NCBI RefSeq assembly: GCF_001906925.1
Contig: NZ_MRWQ01000010.1
Location: 124,001-188,000, forward strand
Length of the DNA: 64,000 nt
Direction of reading: 5' to 3'
Origin: Domibacillus mangrovi
GTDB taxonomy: Bacteria > Bacillota > Bacilli > Bacillales > Domibacillaceae
Shown: positions 34,328 through 42,702 of the stretch, piece after piece
Layout of the letters: the number at the start of each line of letters is the position of its first letter
How positions within the stretch are numbered: the stretch's first letter is position 1
Program-made: the position numbers and the translations under genes
The notes under the pieces: model-generated
What the model was told of the DNA's origin: nothing
Databases searched by the model: none
Seen by the model: only the letters and a program-made list of their open reading frames with translations

Positions 34328-34647
34328 GACGAACAGTCCGGACCGCAGTCACAGTCCCCATCGTTGTCGCAGTCGAATGTTTTCTTGCTTATAGTCGGCG
34401 TTGGACAGTCGCAATATGAGTAATCATCATCTTTTCCTTTTTTGCGTCGTTTCTTGTACCAGTAAATCGTATATATAAATAAAATGAGGCCAAAACTGAA
34501 CCAACTGATCAAAATGAGTCGCTCATTTCCAACTGGGTTTGACGTCAATCCAATCACACTCCCTATGATGCAAGTGAGAGCGACAAAAAAACTGATAAAA
34601 ATCAATCTCGGAGCACCGCCTTTCAACGTAATCTTATCATAAATCAA
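34324..34647 (-). CDS. Small membrane protein with Cys/Asp-rich tail
   Basis: A 107-residue protein, not recognised. Two hydrophobic helices (about residues 14-33 and 42-62) are followed by a Lys/Arg cluster (YKKRRKKGKDDD) and a tail holding seven cysteines: YCDCPTP then FDCDNDGDCDCGPDC. The tail could bind metal. Translationally coupled to the DUF2085 gene, itself Cys-bearing, so the pair may act together in the membrane. The start is uncertain; a TTG start is used at 34647. Confidence 0.55.
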   Translation of the reverse strand: MIYDKITLKGGAPRLIFISFFVALTCIIGSVIGLTSNPVGNERLILISWFSFGLILFIYTIYWYKKRRKKGKDDDYSYCDCPTPTISKKTFDCDNDGDCDCGPDCSS

Positions 34648-34711
34648 TACGATAAAAGGAAGATGCTTTTAAGTCGGCTTCTTCTCAATATCTTTCCTCT
34701 TAATAAGTAAT

Positions 34712-34737
34712 GTTTAAAAAAAGCCGGTAAAGGAATA
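34712..34737 (+). promoter_or_regulatory. Candidate sigma-B promoter
   Basis: GTTTAA, 14 bases, GGAATA resembles the general-stress consensus GTTTAA-N12-15-GGGTAT. It sits 39 bp above a general-stress-like gene. Confidence 0.5.
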
Positions 34738-34775
34738 GTAAATAAGAGACATGATACAAATAGGAGATGAACTTA

Positions 34776-35198
34776 ATGAATCAAAATGAACTAAAAAAGC
34801 AGATTTTGACCATTTTGCAAGAAAATCGTGTCGGGACGATGGCGACCATTCATGATAATAAGCCAAGATCTCGTTACATGACTTTTTTTCATGATGATTT
34901 AACGCTTTATACCGTGACAAGCAAAGATACGCACAAAACGGAAGATATTGAGCAAAATCCATATACGCACATTTTGCTTGGTTACGAAGGTGAAGGCATT
35001 GGTGATGTGTATGTAGAAATCGAAGGGAAAGTGGTCGAGTCTGACGATGAAAGCTTGAAGGAAAAAGTATGGAATGAACATCTTGAAGGCTGGTTCGACG
35101 GCCCGGAAGATCCGGATTTGCTTATTTTACAAATTATTCCGGACGATATTCGATTAATGAACAAAAAAGATCAGCCGCCGCAAACACTGGATCTTTAA
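34776..35198 (+). CDS. Pyridoxamine 5'-phosphate oxidase-like general stress protein
   Basis: A 140-residue split-barrel flavin-binding protein of the general stress protein 26 (YdaG) kind, with motifs NRVGTMATIHDNKPRSRYM and LTLYTVTSKDTHKTEDIEQNP, shortened. ATG at 34776 follows AGGAG; an earlier ATG overlaps the ribosome site. A sigma-B-like promoter precedes it. Flavin cofactor and stress role are inferred from family. Confidence 0.8.
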   Translation: MNQNELKKQILTILQENRVGTMATIHDNKPRSRYMTFFHDDLTLYTVTSKDTHKTEDIEQNPYTHILLGYEGEGIGDVYVEIEGKVVESDDESLKEKVWNEHLEGWFDGPEDPDLLILQIIPDDIRLMNKKDQPPQTLDL

Positions 35199-35640
35199 CC
35201 AAACGAAAAAGGCACCGCATTTAATTTAAATAGTTCAGTTATTATGAAGTAAACCTTAAAGAACTGACTAAATAGCATTGAAATTCACAAACAAAACTAT
35301 ACAGTAAATAGCTCGTAAAAAACCTCAGAGTTTTTAAATAAAAGTACCCTATAAGATAGACTTTTTTAAATTGTCTACTTTATAGGGTACACCTTAATTC
35401 AACCAGGTCTTGAAGTTACTATTATTCTCAAAAAAGACTAATGTGCAGGCATTAAAACTCGTGGAGTTGTTAAAGATTTACTGACAAACTCCGCCCGACA
35501 CGGAGATGGCTTTTTCCATCTTACATTTTCGTCCTTCCTGCTGTACATTTAAGTTTATATATACAAGCCTTCCTTAAGCTTGGAGTTAGTTTTTCAGTCC
35601 GTACTGTATTTCTTCATCCGCCTTCTGACTTGTAGATTTA
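35199..35640. other. Intergenic region with a long inverted repeat
   Basis: No gene seen in about 440 bp. It holds GTTCAGT...GAACTGAC (about 35232-35268) and the hairpin at 35344-35390. Close to hslO there is a weak minus-strand stem CTCCG/CGGAG (about 35495-35511) that may end the hslO transcript. Confidence 0.5.
35344..35390. repeat. 18-bp imperfect inverted repeat
   Basis: GTACCCTATAAGATAGAC is faced by GTCTACTTTATAGGGTAC across an 11-base loop. It is a strong hairpin on both strands. The sequence looks like paired ends of an insertion element with its body lost, or a terminator; I cannot decide. Confidence 0.5.
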
Positions 35641-36519
35641 TTAAACCGCTGTTTCCATCAGAATCTCTAAGTTCTCTTTAGTAAAATGGTACGTTTCATT
35701 ACAGAAATGGCAATTTGCTTCAGCCTGTCCGTCTGTTTGGATCATGTCTTGGATCTCTGCACTTCCTAAACTTACTATAGCATTGGTAATTCTCTCTTTG
35801 GAGCATTGACACTGGAATTGAACCGGCATTCTTTCAAGAATATTTACATTTCCTTCCCCAAGTACTTGTTCAAGTATTTGTTCTGGGGTCATACCTTCCG
35901 CAATCATTGAAGAAATTGGTGCCATTCCTTTCAGACGTTCTTCGATTGTGCTAATTATTTCATCTTCTGCACCTGGCATCAGTTGAATGATGAAACCGCC
36001 AGCTGTTTGAATGGTATTATCAGGGTTCACCAGCACACCTACTCCTACTGCAGAAGGCGTTTGTTCAGAATGAAAGAGATAAGATGTAAAATCCTCCCCT
36101 ATTTCACCTGAAATTAGAGGAATTTGTCCCATAAAAGGTTGCTGCAGTCCTATATCTTTTGATATTGTCAGCAATCCATTTGTTCCTACGGCTCTTTTCA
36201 CATCTAGTTTTCCCTGTTTATTAAGGTCAAAATGAGTTTGAGGATTGGATACATAGCCTCTCACTTCTCCTTTGGCGTTTGTATCAACGAGAATTGTGCC
36301 TATAGGACCTCCACCATTGATTTTCACTGTTAGTTTTTCTTCGCCTTTGAGCATTGCTCCTAGCATCACACTAGCAGTCATCGATCGCCCTAGGGCAGCC
36401 GAAGCCGTTGGCCAAGTATTATGACGACGTTGAGCCTCTCCTATTGTTACCGTTGTGTTGACTGCATAAGCACGTACTTGATTGTGATATGCTAGCGCTT
36501 TTACTAAATAATCCTTCAT
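35641..36519 (-). CDS. hslO: Redox-regulated chaperone Hsp33
   Basis: Cytoplasmic holdase activated by oxidation. The 292-residue protein has the N-terminal domain ([26 protein letters not shown] region, core [11 protein letters not shown]) and a C-terminal zinc redox switch with CQC and CHFC. ATG at 36519 follows AAAAGGAGC. It ends an operon with two flavin monooxygenases and an Rrf2 regulator, an unusual home; many Bacilli keep hslO beside cysK/ftsH. It could be a second copy. Confidence 0.92.
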   Translation of the reverse strand: MKDYLVKALAYHNQVRAYAVNTTVTIGEAQRRHNTWPTASAALGRSMTASVMLGAMLKGEEKLTVKINGGGPIGTILVDTNAKGEVRGYVSNPQTHFDLNKQGKLDVKRAVGTNGLLTISKDIGLQQPFMGQIPLISGEIGEDFTSYLFHSEQTPSAVGVGVLVNPDNTIQTAGGFIIQLMPGAEDEIISTIEERLKGMAPISSMIAEGMTPEQILEQVLGEGNVNILERMPVQFQCQCSKERITNAIVSLGSAEIQDMIQTDGQAEANCHFCNETYHFTKENLEILMETAV

Positions 36520-36546
36520 TTCTTTGCTCCTTTTCTTCATTAAAAT

Positions 36547-37539
36547 TTAAAACAATTCCTGTGCCAATAATCGATAAACATTCAGACGTTTCTCTTGTGA
36601 ATGAGGAATGCTGCAAATCATCGCTTCATCAAAACCATAATAGGCTTGCTCTTCCTGCAACAATGTTGCGATTTGCTTTACATCTCCCACTAAATGGATG
36701 TTACGATTTTCTTTAATAATCATTCGATCCATTTCTGTCAATGGATAATCACGGGCTTCTTCAGGCGTCATAACTTGCCCAATCTTGCCTTTCATAAACA
36801 TTAAACGCCAAATATCTTGTGGCATTGCCTCAAACTCAGCTTCTTCTTTTGTTTCGGCTGTTGTTACCATATAGGAAACATTGATTTCCGCTTTTTCCAT
36901 AAAAGCTGAAGGTTGAAAATTCTTTTTGTATGCATCTAAAATCTCCCTAGTCATCTCGCCATTAAAAAATTGGGCAAAAGAATAACCAACGCCCCTGCGT
37001 CCAGCCTGAACAGCACTGTTTCCACTTGAACCTAATAGCCAAGCTTCCGGCAAAATGACTTGGGACGGTGTGGCGATTGTTTTATTATACAAACTATCTT
37101 CAGGTACTTCGTCGTTGATCAACTGCAAAGCAGTATCAAATTTTTCATACATGTTGTTTACCATCGATTGGCGTCCTTCAGATAAAGCATAAACGGAGTA
37201 GTTATCCCCTCCCGGAGCTCGACCAACGCCAAAATCAATGCGACCCGGCGAACATGCACTTAAGGTTTTAAACACCTCCGCCAGTTTTAATGGGGAATAA
37301 TGCATCATCATCACTCCCCCGGTTCCGATACGAATATTTTTCGTTTTAGCAGTCAAATAGGCTGTCGTCACCTCAGGAGCTGAGCTTGCAAAAACATTTG
37401 TTGCATGATGTTCTGCCATCCACATTCGATGGTAGCCTAATTCATCTCCTAAAATAGCTAGCTCATCCGCCTTTTTCAAAGCATCTGCTGCCGTATTCCC
37501 TCTCGTAATGGGGGCTTGATCCAATATACTTAATCTCAT
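36547..37539 (-). CDS. Luciferase-like flavin monooxygenase (MsnO8 family)
   Basis: A 330-residue TIM-barrel oxidoreductase using FMN and probably F420-independent. Starts MRLSILDQAPITRGNT; motifs RMWMAEHHATNVFASSAPEV, RIGTGGVMMMHYSPLKLAE and RIDFGVGRAPGGD, each broken here to short form. Substrate unknown. Operon partner of a second luciferase-like protein 277 bp upstream, with a DUF896 gene between. Confidence 0.85.
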   Translation of the reverse strand: MRLSILDQAPITRGNTAADALKKADELAILGDELGYHRMWMAEHHATNVFASSAPEVTTAYLTAKTKNIRIGTGGVMMMHYSPLKLAEVFKTLSACSPGRIDFGVGRAPGGDNYSVYALSEGRQSMVNNMYEKFDTALQLINDEVPEDSLYNKTIATPSQVILPEAWLLGSSGNSAVQAGRRGVGYSFAQFFNGEMTREILDAYKKNFQPSAFMEKAEINVSYMVTTAETKEEAEFEAMPQDIWRLMFMKGKIGQVMTPEEARDYPLTEMDRMIIKENRNIHLVGDVKQIATLLQEEQAYYGFDEAMICSIPHSQEKRLNVYRLLAQELF

Positions 37540-37572
37540 CTAGATATCGTCCTTCCAATCAGGTTATGCTTC

Positions 37573-37794
37573 CTACAAATCGATTTCTTTTTCTCTACGT
37601 AATTTTTCCGGGGTTACATCATTTCCAAGTGGATCAAGGACAGTCATTCCTGAAAAAGTGTTGAGAACTTGTCCGCGAATTTCGCGTAAGTAATCTTCAC
37701 GCAATACTTGTTGCTCCACGCGTTCAGCATTTGTCAAACCTTCTTCACGCTGTTTTTTGGCTAATTCATTAATACGACCTAAACTTTTAATCAT
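37573..37794 (-). CDS. DUF896 small protein (YnzC-like)
   Basis: A 73-residue helical-hairpin protein: INELAKKQREEGLTNAER then LREDYLREIRGQV, typical of DUF896. ATG at 37794 follows GAGAGGAAATAAG. Such proteins (YnzC) are SOS-associated in B. subtilis, but function is unknown. Lies between two luciferase-like genes with short gaps, so co-transcribed. Confidence 0.8.
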   Translation of the reverse strand: MIKSLGRINELAKKQREEGLTNAERVEQQVLREDYLREIRGQVLNTFSGMTVLDPLGNDVTPEKLRREKEIDL

Positions 37795-37815
37795 CTTATT
37801 TCCTCTCAATTCTCG

Positions 37816-38778
37816 TTATTCATTTTGTGTAGTTAGTGCAGGGAAATGCGGTACTACATACTCGCCCAATTCTTGAATCACTTCAGCCATAGGACGATTT
37901 CCATTTTTCAAAACAAGAATGACATGATTCATCCCAATATCTTGTAACGCATAAAGGTAATCGATTAAAAACTTATGACCTGATGTGAAACCGACTTTTA
38001 TCGGAATTGGGCGAGGTGAAGCCATTGGATTTTCTGATAAGTTAATAACTAAAGGCTGAGAGCAAGGCTTAAACCTTCCCGATGCTTTCCTCCAGAGCTT
38101 GATTAGCTCATGCTGACGATTCACCTCTTGCGCATAAACCATCCAACCGTCTGTATTTTCTGCTAACCATTCAACTGTTTGCCCAGAATATCCTGTACCC
38201 AAGATGGGGATATCAGCTAAAAGTGGTTTAGGAATCACATCACCTTCTATTAGTCCCACTCGCTTTGACTGTATTTTAGGGAATGATTCTTTCCACACTT
38301 TTCTCATGACCACTATGGACTCCCTAAACAATTCTTCACGTTCATCACGTTCTACTTTAAATGCAGGAAATTCGATTGGACGGTCTCCAGTTGCAGCCCC
38401 AAATAAGAAGCGTTGCTTAGACATATCATCTAAAGATACAGCTGATTTCGCTAAGTGAAGGGGGTGTCGCAATGTAGTAACAACACTTGCAGTGCCTAGA
38501 GCGATTTCTTTCGTATGTGCGCTTGCGTATGCAAGAAATAGGAAAGGATCATACATAACGACATTATCCCCAAAATTGGGATCATAAAGTGGTGAATCCC
38601 TTACAAATAAAGAAGCAACCCCTAGATCCTCCACTTGTTTTGCCAGCATCATTTGTTCTGCTAAATCCATTTTCTGAAGATTGGCCTCAGACAATTCCAA
38701 AGGAAACGAAATTCCAAGCGTCAATTTATTTTCTTTAAATGTTCGTGCAAAACCATTGTGCGATTGAAACTCCCTCAT
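37816..38778 (-). CDS. Luciferase-type oxidoreductase, BA3436-like family
   Basis: A 320-residue flavin-dependent TIM barrel. Motifs: LTLGISFPLELSE near the start, ALGTASVVTTLRHPLHLAKSA, FLFGAATGDRPIEFPAF and GTGYSGQTVEWLAENTDGW (short cores). ATG at 38778 follows GGTGGAG. Matches the BA3436-type subgroup. With the MsnO8-type gene it may form a two-component oxidation system for an unknown sulfur or aromatic substrate. Confidence 0.8.
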   Translation of the reverse strand: MREFQSHNGFARTFKENKLTLGISFPLELSEANLQKMDLAEQMMLAKQVEDLGVASLFVRDSPLYDPNFGDNVVMYDPFLFLAYASAHTKEIALGTASVVTTLRHPLHLAKSAVSLDDMSKQRFLFGAATGDRPIEFPAFKVERDEREELFRESIVVMRKVWKESFPKIQSKRVGLIEGDVIPKPLLADIPILGTGYSGQTVEWLAENTDGWMVYAQEVNRQHELIKLWRKASGRFKPCSQPLVINLSENPMASPRPIPIKVGFTSGHKFLIDYLYALQDIGMNHVILVLKNGNRPMAEVIQELGEYVVPHFPALTTQNE

Positions 38779-38810
38779 ATTTACTCCACCCGACTATGAC
38801 GCTTTTCTAT

Positions 38811-39290
38811 TTATAAAACCATTTTTTCTTTTATCCATTCTTGTAGTAATTGTACTTTGAGTGGATAACTCTCATTTATTTCTTCATACAAGGATGCAAC
38901 TGTTTCACGCTTTAGCACGGATTTCCAAGAAGATTCAGCTTCTTCCATTAAGTTCGTTAACAAGCAGCAACTATTTTCTTCTTCTAAATCAAGCATGCCA
39001 TGTAAAACTCCACTAGAGGAATAAAGAGATTGTTTTCCCTCTATAGCAAGATAAATATCGTATACGCGAATATCTTCAGGTTTTTTCCTTAGTTTAAATC
39101 CGCCTTTCACCCCTGGCACAGAAGTAATTAAGTCCGCACTGACTAACTTCCTCAACAATTTTTGAAAATACGTTGGGGATGCTCCCAATTGTTGACTGAT
39201 TGCTTCCCCTGGTAATACCGCCTTATCCGGTAACATGTTAAGGATAAGAATGGCATACACAGACTGTTCAACTCCCGTTTTCATCTGCAT
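38811..39290 (-). CDS. Rrf2-family regulator
   Basis: A 159-residue winged-helix regulator. HTH in ISQQLGASPTYFQKLLRKLVSADL, wing GVKGGFKLRKKPED, and a C-terminal segment EENSCCLL with two adjacent Cys instead of the three Cys of IscR, so an iron-sulfur cluster is doubtful. First gene of the operon to hslO. Likely controls it. Start at 39290 or 39284; the former lies closer to GGCGGTGAT. Confidence 0.8.
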   Translation of the reverse strand: MQMKTGVEQSVYAILILNMLPDKAVLPGEAISQQLGASPTYFQKLLRKLVSADLITSVPGVKGGFKLRKKPEDIRVYDIYLAIEGKQSLYSSSGVLHGMLDLEEENSCCLLTNLMEEAESSWKSVLKRETVASLYEEINESYPLKVQLLQEWIKEKMVL

Positions 39291-39348
39291 TAAAATCACC
39301 GCCTTTATTCAAAAATTTATTATATCTTCCACAAATATAAAATAATAA

Positions 39349-39363
39349 GGATAATCATTATCC
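39349..39363. promoter_or_regulatory. Fur-like box upstream of the Rrf2 operon
   Basis: GGATAATCATTATCC is a perfect palindrome that differs from TGATAATCATTATCA only at both ends. It lies close to the -35 side of a minus-strand TATAAT at 39319-39324, so an iron-responsive repressor could block the operon. Confidence 0.7.
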
Positions 39364-39527
39364 GCTTTAGTCTAGCATGAGGGTATTTAAAAGTAAACTT
39401 TTCATTACTATTGTCTTCCTATACCATCTTATTTTCTAATCATATCTATAACTTTGAGGCTTATATGGCATCATCGTTGACTATTTCAGTCAGACAATTA
39501 TGGTACCTGAAGACTATATTCAACAGG

Positions 39528-39650
39528 CTATCCCATTGCTTCAATTCGGCCAGCACGGAATCGAATGACTTGAACAGCTTGGCGAATGGTATTCAGCTGG
39601 TGTGCAATGACAAAGCTCGTGTGTCCTTCCATTAGCCTTCCAAACACTTC
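39528..39650 (-). pseudogene. ABC exporter ATPase, C-terminal fragment
   Basis: The minus strand reads GRLMEGHTSFVIAHQLNTIR and ends GRIEAMG with TAG. This is the H-loop region of MsbA/LmrA-type exporters (usual form GRTSFVIAHRLSTIR). Only about 40 codons remain; the Walker motifs are lost. Confidence 0.75.
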
Positions 39651-39835
39651 TTGAATGTGCAATATTGAAGGAAATAGAGAAACGATACCGCAGCGGCCTT
39701 CGGGGATTCCATGCAGAATAACGTGCCGTCTACTACATTAACCGCACCAAATAAGCTTACTTTTGCATGATGACCAGACGTAGGTACTTGTAAGATACTA
39801 ATAGGGGTGAAGTTTGCCTGAGAGGAAAACATAAT
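39650..39835 (-). pseudogene. IS630-family transposase fragment
   Basis: Minus-strand reading TSGHHAKVSLFGAVNVVDG and AAAVSFLYFLQY resembles the central DDE region of IS630-type transposases (usual KVSVFGAVN...TFLEFLKYL). About 60 codons survive, directly joined to the ABC fragment on one side and 5 bp from repeat copy 5 on the other. Confidence 0.65.
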
Positions 39836-39839
39836 GGCT

Positions 39840-40090
39840 ATAAAGTGAAACTTCATTCAGTAGGGGTTAGGTTCACAGGACGTGACGATCTTAGTCTGCG
39901 TTCTGCTCATCCCCCACTGAATAAAAAAGAACTTAGTAAAGAGCAACGCGTCCTGCGGCAATACGTGAGTGACCGGCTTCAGCCGGCTCGAACCAATCGG
40001 GCTTTTACGGACAGTTGATCCCCCGCTTATCCTTCTTTTCTTTTCAACGTCTTGAAGCGGGGATCTTACTACCCGTTAATGCGGGATAAA
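39840..40090 (+). repeat. Dispersed hairpin element, copy 5
   Basis: 251 bp, ATAAAGTGAAAC end with CAGTAGGGG/CCCCCACTG, the CACAGGACGTGACGATC insert, central CCGCGTCCTGCGG and GCCGGCTTCAGCCGGC hairpins, then the GGACAGTTGATCCCCCGC/ACTACCCGTT stem (here with compensating changes lost at one pair) and GGGATAAA. Lies between the transposase scar and the UvrA-like gene. Confidence 0.85.
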
Positions 40091-40124
40091 ATATTTATAT
40101 TTAAATTAATCTAATGGTCACGTT

Positions 40125-40154
40125 TTGGCAATTGTTACTAAAGTTTATTATACT
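40125..40154 (+). promoter_or_regulatory. Candidate promoter of the UvrA-like gene
   Basis: TTGGCA, 18 bases, TATACT. The transcript would have an AT-rich leader of about 70 bases before AAAGGATAACAAAATG. Confidence 0.55.
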
Positions 40155-40228
40155 GTCAAGGATGGCTAGACTTGTAGCGAACTGAAAGAAGCATAGTAAA
40201 TAAATATAAAATTAGAAAGGATAACAAA

Positions 40229-42508
40229 ATGTCAGAAATACAAGATGAAATCATTTTAAGAGGGCTTAAAGAACATAATTTAAAAAATATAGATTTAAAC
40301 ATACCAAAAGAAAAAATCATCGTATTTACAGGTCTTTCAGGCTCAGGAAAGAGCTCAGTTGTATTCGACACCTTAGCAACAGAAAGTAGAAGACAAATGA
40401 CTTTGAACTATCCTCTCTATGTCAGAAATCAAATGCCAAGATACGAAAGACCCCACGCCGATCTTATGCAAAACTTAAGCCCGGTTATAGTAGTAGAGCA
40501 AAGACCTATAGGGGGCAATTCCCGCTCAACAGTTGGCACCTACATGGATATAAATCCGTTAATTAGATTATTATTTTCAAGAGTAGGAAATCCATCAATC
40601 GGTTTTGCCAACGAGTTTTCGAGCCAAAGTTCCTTTGGCAGATGTCCAGAATGTGGTGGATATGGTGAGGTAATTGCGCCAGACCAAAATAAGATGATCG
40701 ATTACGATAAGTCACTGCGAGATTATGCAGTGAAATTTAAGCCATTATCGCCTTCAGGTTGGCAAGGTAGATGGATGATGACCGGCGGATTATTCAATCC
40801 AGATAAACGTATAAAGGACTACTCCGAAGAAGAGCTTCACCTACTATTATATGGTCCCCGAGAAGGTGAAAGAGTCTATGCGCCATTTCACACAAAAAAC
40901 GGACCTCAAGATCATGAGTGGGATGGGTTATTGCCCAGATTTACGCGTCTTTATATCAATAGAGATATCTCAAAGCTAAAAGAAGTCTCCCAAGATAACG
41001 TCTTAGCAGTGTCAACTCGATTCTTATGCCCAACCTGCCAAGGTTCAGGTCTAAACCCAAAAGTATTAGAGTGCAGAATAAATGGCCTAAATATCGCAGA
41101 ATATGATCAATTAGAGCTTCCAGAAATACTAGAAGAACTAAAGAACATAAAAGATCCTATGGGAGAATCTATCGCACAACAAGCAATCCCACATGTAAAA
41201 CAGCTAGTCGACATGGGACTAGGATATTTGAGTCTATCAAGAAAAATGGGCACCTTGTCCAGTGGCGAAGCTCAAAGGGTAAAAATCGCTCGTCATTTAG
41301 GAAGCAGTCTAAACAATATTACATACATTTTCGACGAACCAAGTGCGGGACTCCATCCAGAAGAAGTCGATATGTTAATACAAATGCTAAAAAGGCTAAA
41401 AGACCAACATAATACTGTAATCGTAATCGAACACAATCTATCAGTAATAAAAGTAGCGGATGAAATAATAGAAATGGGACCAGGAGCAGGTGTAAATGGA
41501 GGAGAAGTTGTCTATCAAGGAACATTAGAAGGACTAAAAAACTCTCCCACCGCAACAGCCCTAAACCATAAGCTAACAATAAATAAAAATCCAAGGGATA
41601 TAAAAAGTTATTTTACAATAAACAGAGCAAGCAACAATAACTTAAAAAATATAAGCGTAAATATTCCCAAAAATGTCTTAGTCTCTATATGTGGAGTATC
41701 AGGTTCAGGTAAAAGCTCCTTAATGTTGGAAGCGTTCACAGAAAAATATCCAGAAACCATAATGGTAGGGCAAGGCGGCATAGGAATCTCTAATCGTTCA
41801 ACCCTAGCTACATATATGGGAATAATGGATGATATTCGCGCAACATTTTCAAAAGAAACGGGACAATCAGCAGGTTTGTTCAGCTTTAACTCCCTAGGAG
41901 CATGTCCTATATGTAAAGGAAAAGGAGTCCTAACACCAGACGTAGCATTTGCAGATCCAGTGACAATTGCTTGTGAAGCATGTGACGGTACGAGATATTC
42001 AGACGAAGCATTGTCCTATCGATATCAAGATAAAAATATAGTAGAGATTTTAGATTTAACAATAGACGAGGCTATTCATTATTTTAAAATACCTAAAATC
42101 ATAAAAAGAGTGCATACGCTAAAAGACGTAGGATTAGGGTACTTGACGTTGGGACAGACGACAAGTTCTCTGAGCGGAGGAGAAGTCCAGCGTCTAAAAC
42201 TCGCAAGCCACTTACAAAAAGAAGGACAAATCTACCTAATAGACGAGCCGTCCTTAGGGCTACACACAGAAGATAATGAAAAACTCTTAGACGTATTTCA
42301 AAACCTCGTAAACAGAGGGAATTCTGTCATAATAATCGAACACAATTTAAACTTTATAGCGGCGGGCGATTGGGTAATAGAATTGGGTTCAGGAGGAGGT
42401 AAACAAGGTGGACAAATTATATTAGAAGGTACACCAGAGGAAATGTTAAGTGCAGAGACATTGACAGCGAAATGGTTAAAGGATGCGGTTAGAAAACATT
42501 TCACTTAA
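40229..42508 (+). CDS. UvrA-like ABC ATPase (class II UvrA, drug-resistance type)
   Basis: A 759-residue protein with two ABC ATPase halves: Walker A GLSGSGKSS (about residue 34) and GVSGSGKSS (about 490), signatures LSSGEAQRVKIARHLG and LSGGEVQRLKLASHLQ, Walker B FDEPSAGLHPE and IDEPSLGLHTE, and zinc fingers CPECGG...CPTCQG and CPICKG...CEACDG. At about 760 residues it lacks the UvrB-binding region of true UvrA (about 950), as in UvrA2/DrrC proteins that protect DNA from intercalating drugs. Codon use (AGA Arg, ATA Ile) is far more AT-rich than the neighbours, a sign of transfer. Confidence 0.9.
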   Translation: MSEIQDEIILRGLKEHNLKNIDLNIPKEKIIVFTGLSGSGKSSVVFDTLATESRRQMTLNYPLYVRNQMPRYERPHADLMQNLSPVIVVEQRPIGGNSRSTVGTYMDINPLIRLLFSRVGNPSIGFANEFSSQSSFGRCPECGGYGEVIAPDQNKMIDYDKSLRDYAVKFKPLSPSGWQGRWMMTGGLFNPDKRIKDYSEEELHLLLYGPREGERVYAPFHTKNGPQDHEWDGLLPRFTRLYINRDISKLKEVSQDNVLAVSTRFLCPTCQGSGLNPKVLECRINGLNIAEYDQLELPEILEELKNIKDPMGESIAQQAIPHVKQLVDMGLGYLSLSRKMGTLSSGEAQRVKIARHLGSSLNNITYIFDEPSAGLHPEEVDMLIQMLKRLKDQHNTVIVIEHNLSVIKVADEIIEMGPGAGVNGGEVVYQGTLEGLKNSPTATALNHKLTINKNPRDIKSYFTINRASNNNLKNISVNIPKNVLVSICGVSGSGKSSLMLEAFTEKYPETIMVGQGGIGISNRSTLATYMGIMDDIRATFSKETGQSAGLFSFNSLGACPICKGKGVLTPDVAFADPVTIACEACDGTRYSDEALSYRYQDKNIVEILDLTIDEAIHYFKIPKIIKRVHTLKDVGLGYLTLGQTTSSLSGGEVQRLKLASHLQKEGQIYLIDEPSLGLHTEDNEKLLDVFQNLVNRGNSVIIIEHNLNFIAAGDWVIELGSGGGKQGGQIILEGTPEEMLSAETLTAKWLKDAVRKHFT

Positions 42509-42585
42509 AATAATAAAGTCATGGAAATTGACTATTAATCAGAACAGATAATAACGTTTTTAAATCATAATAAATAACGGACAAT

Positions 42586-42633
42586 TAAAAAGCTTAATTT
42601 CTCAACTTTAATATTGAGAGATTAGGCTTTTTA
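42586..42633 (+). terminator. Terminator of the UvrA-like gene
   Basis: AAAAAGCTTAATTTCTCAA pairs with TTGAGAGATTAGGCTTTTT, ending in T-run. Confidence 0.85.
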
Positions 42634-42702
42634 ATATTAGAATTTCTTTAACGTTGTAAATCTGAAACTCCTGTCTCTAGGCCTTATAGTGCAAAACAAC
42701 TC

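Noticed and set aside
35199-35640. tRNA or small RNA gene in the gap before hslO
   Set aside because: No cloverleaf, no CCA-adjacent acceptor stem or T-loop motif could be found.
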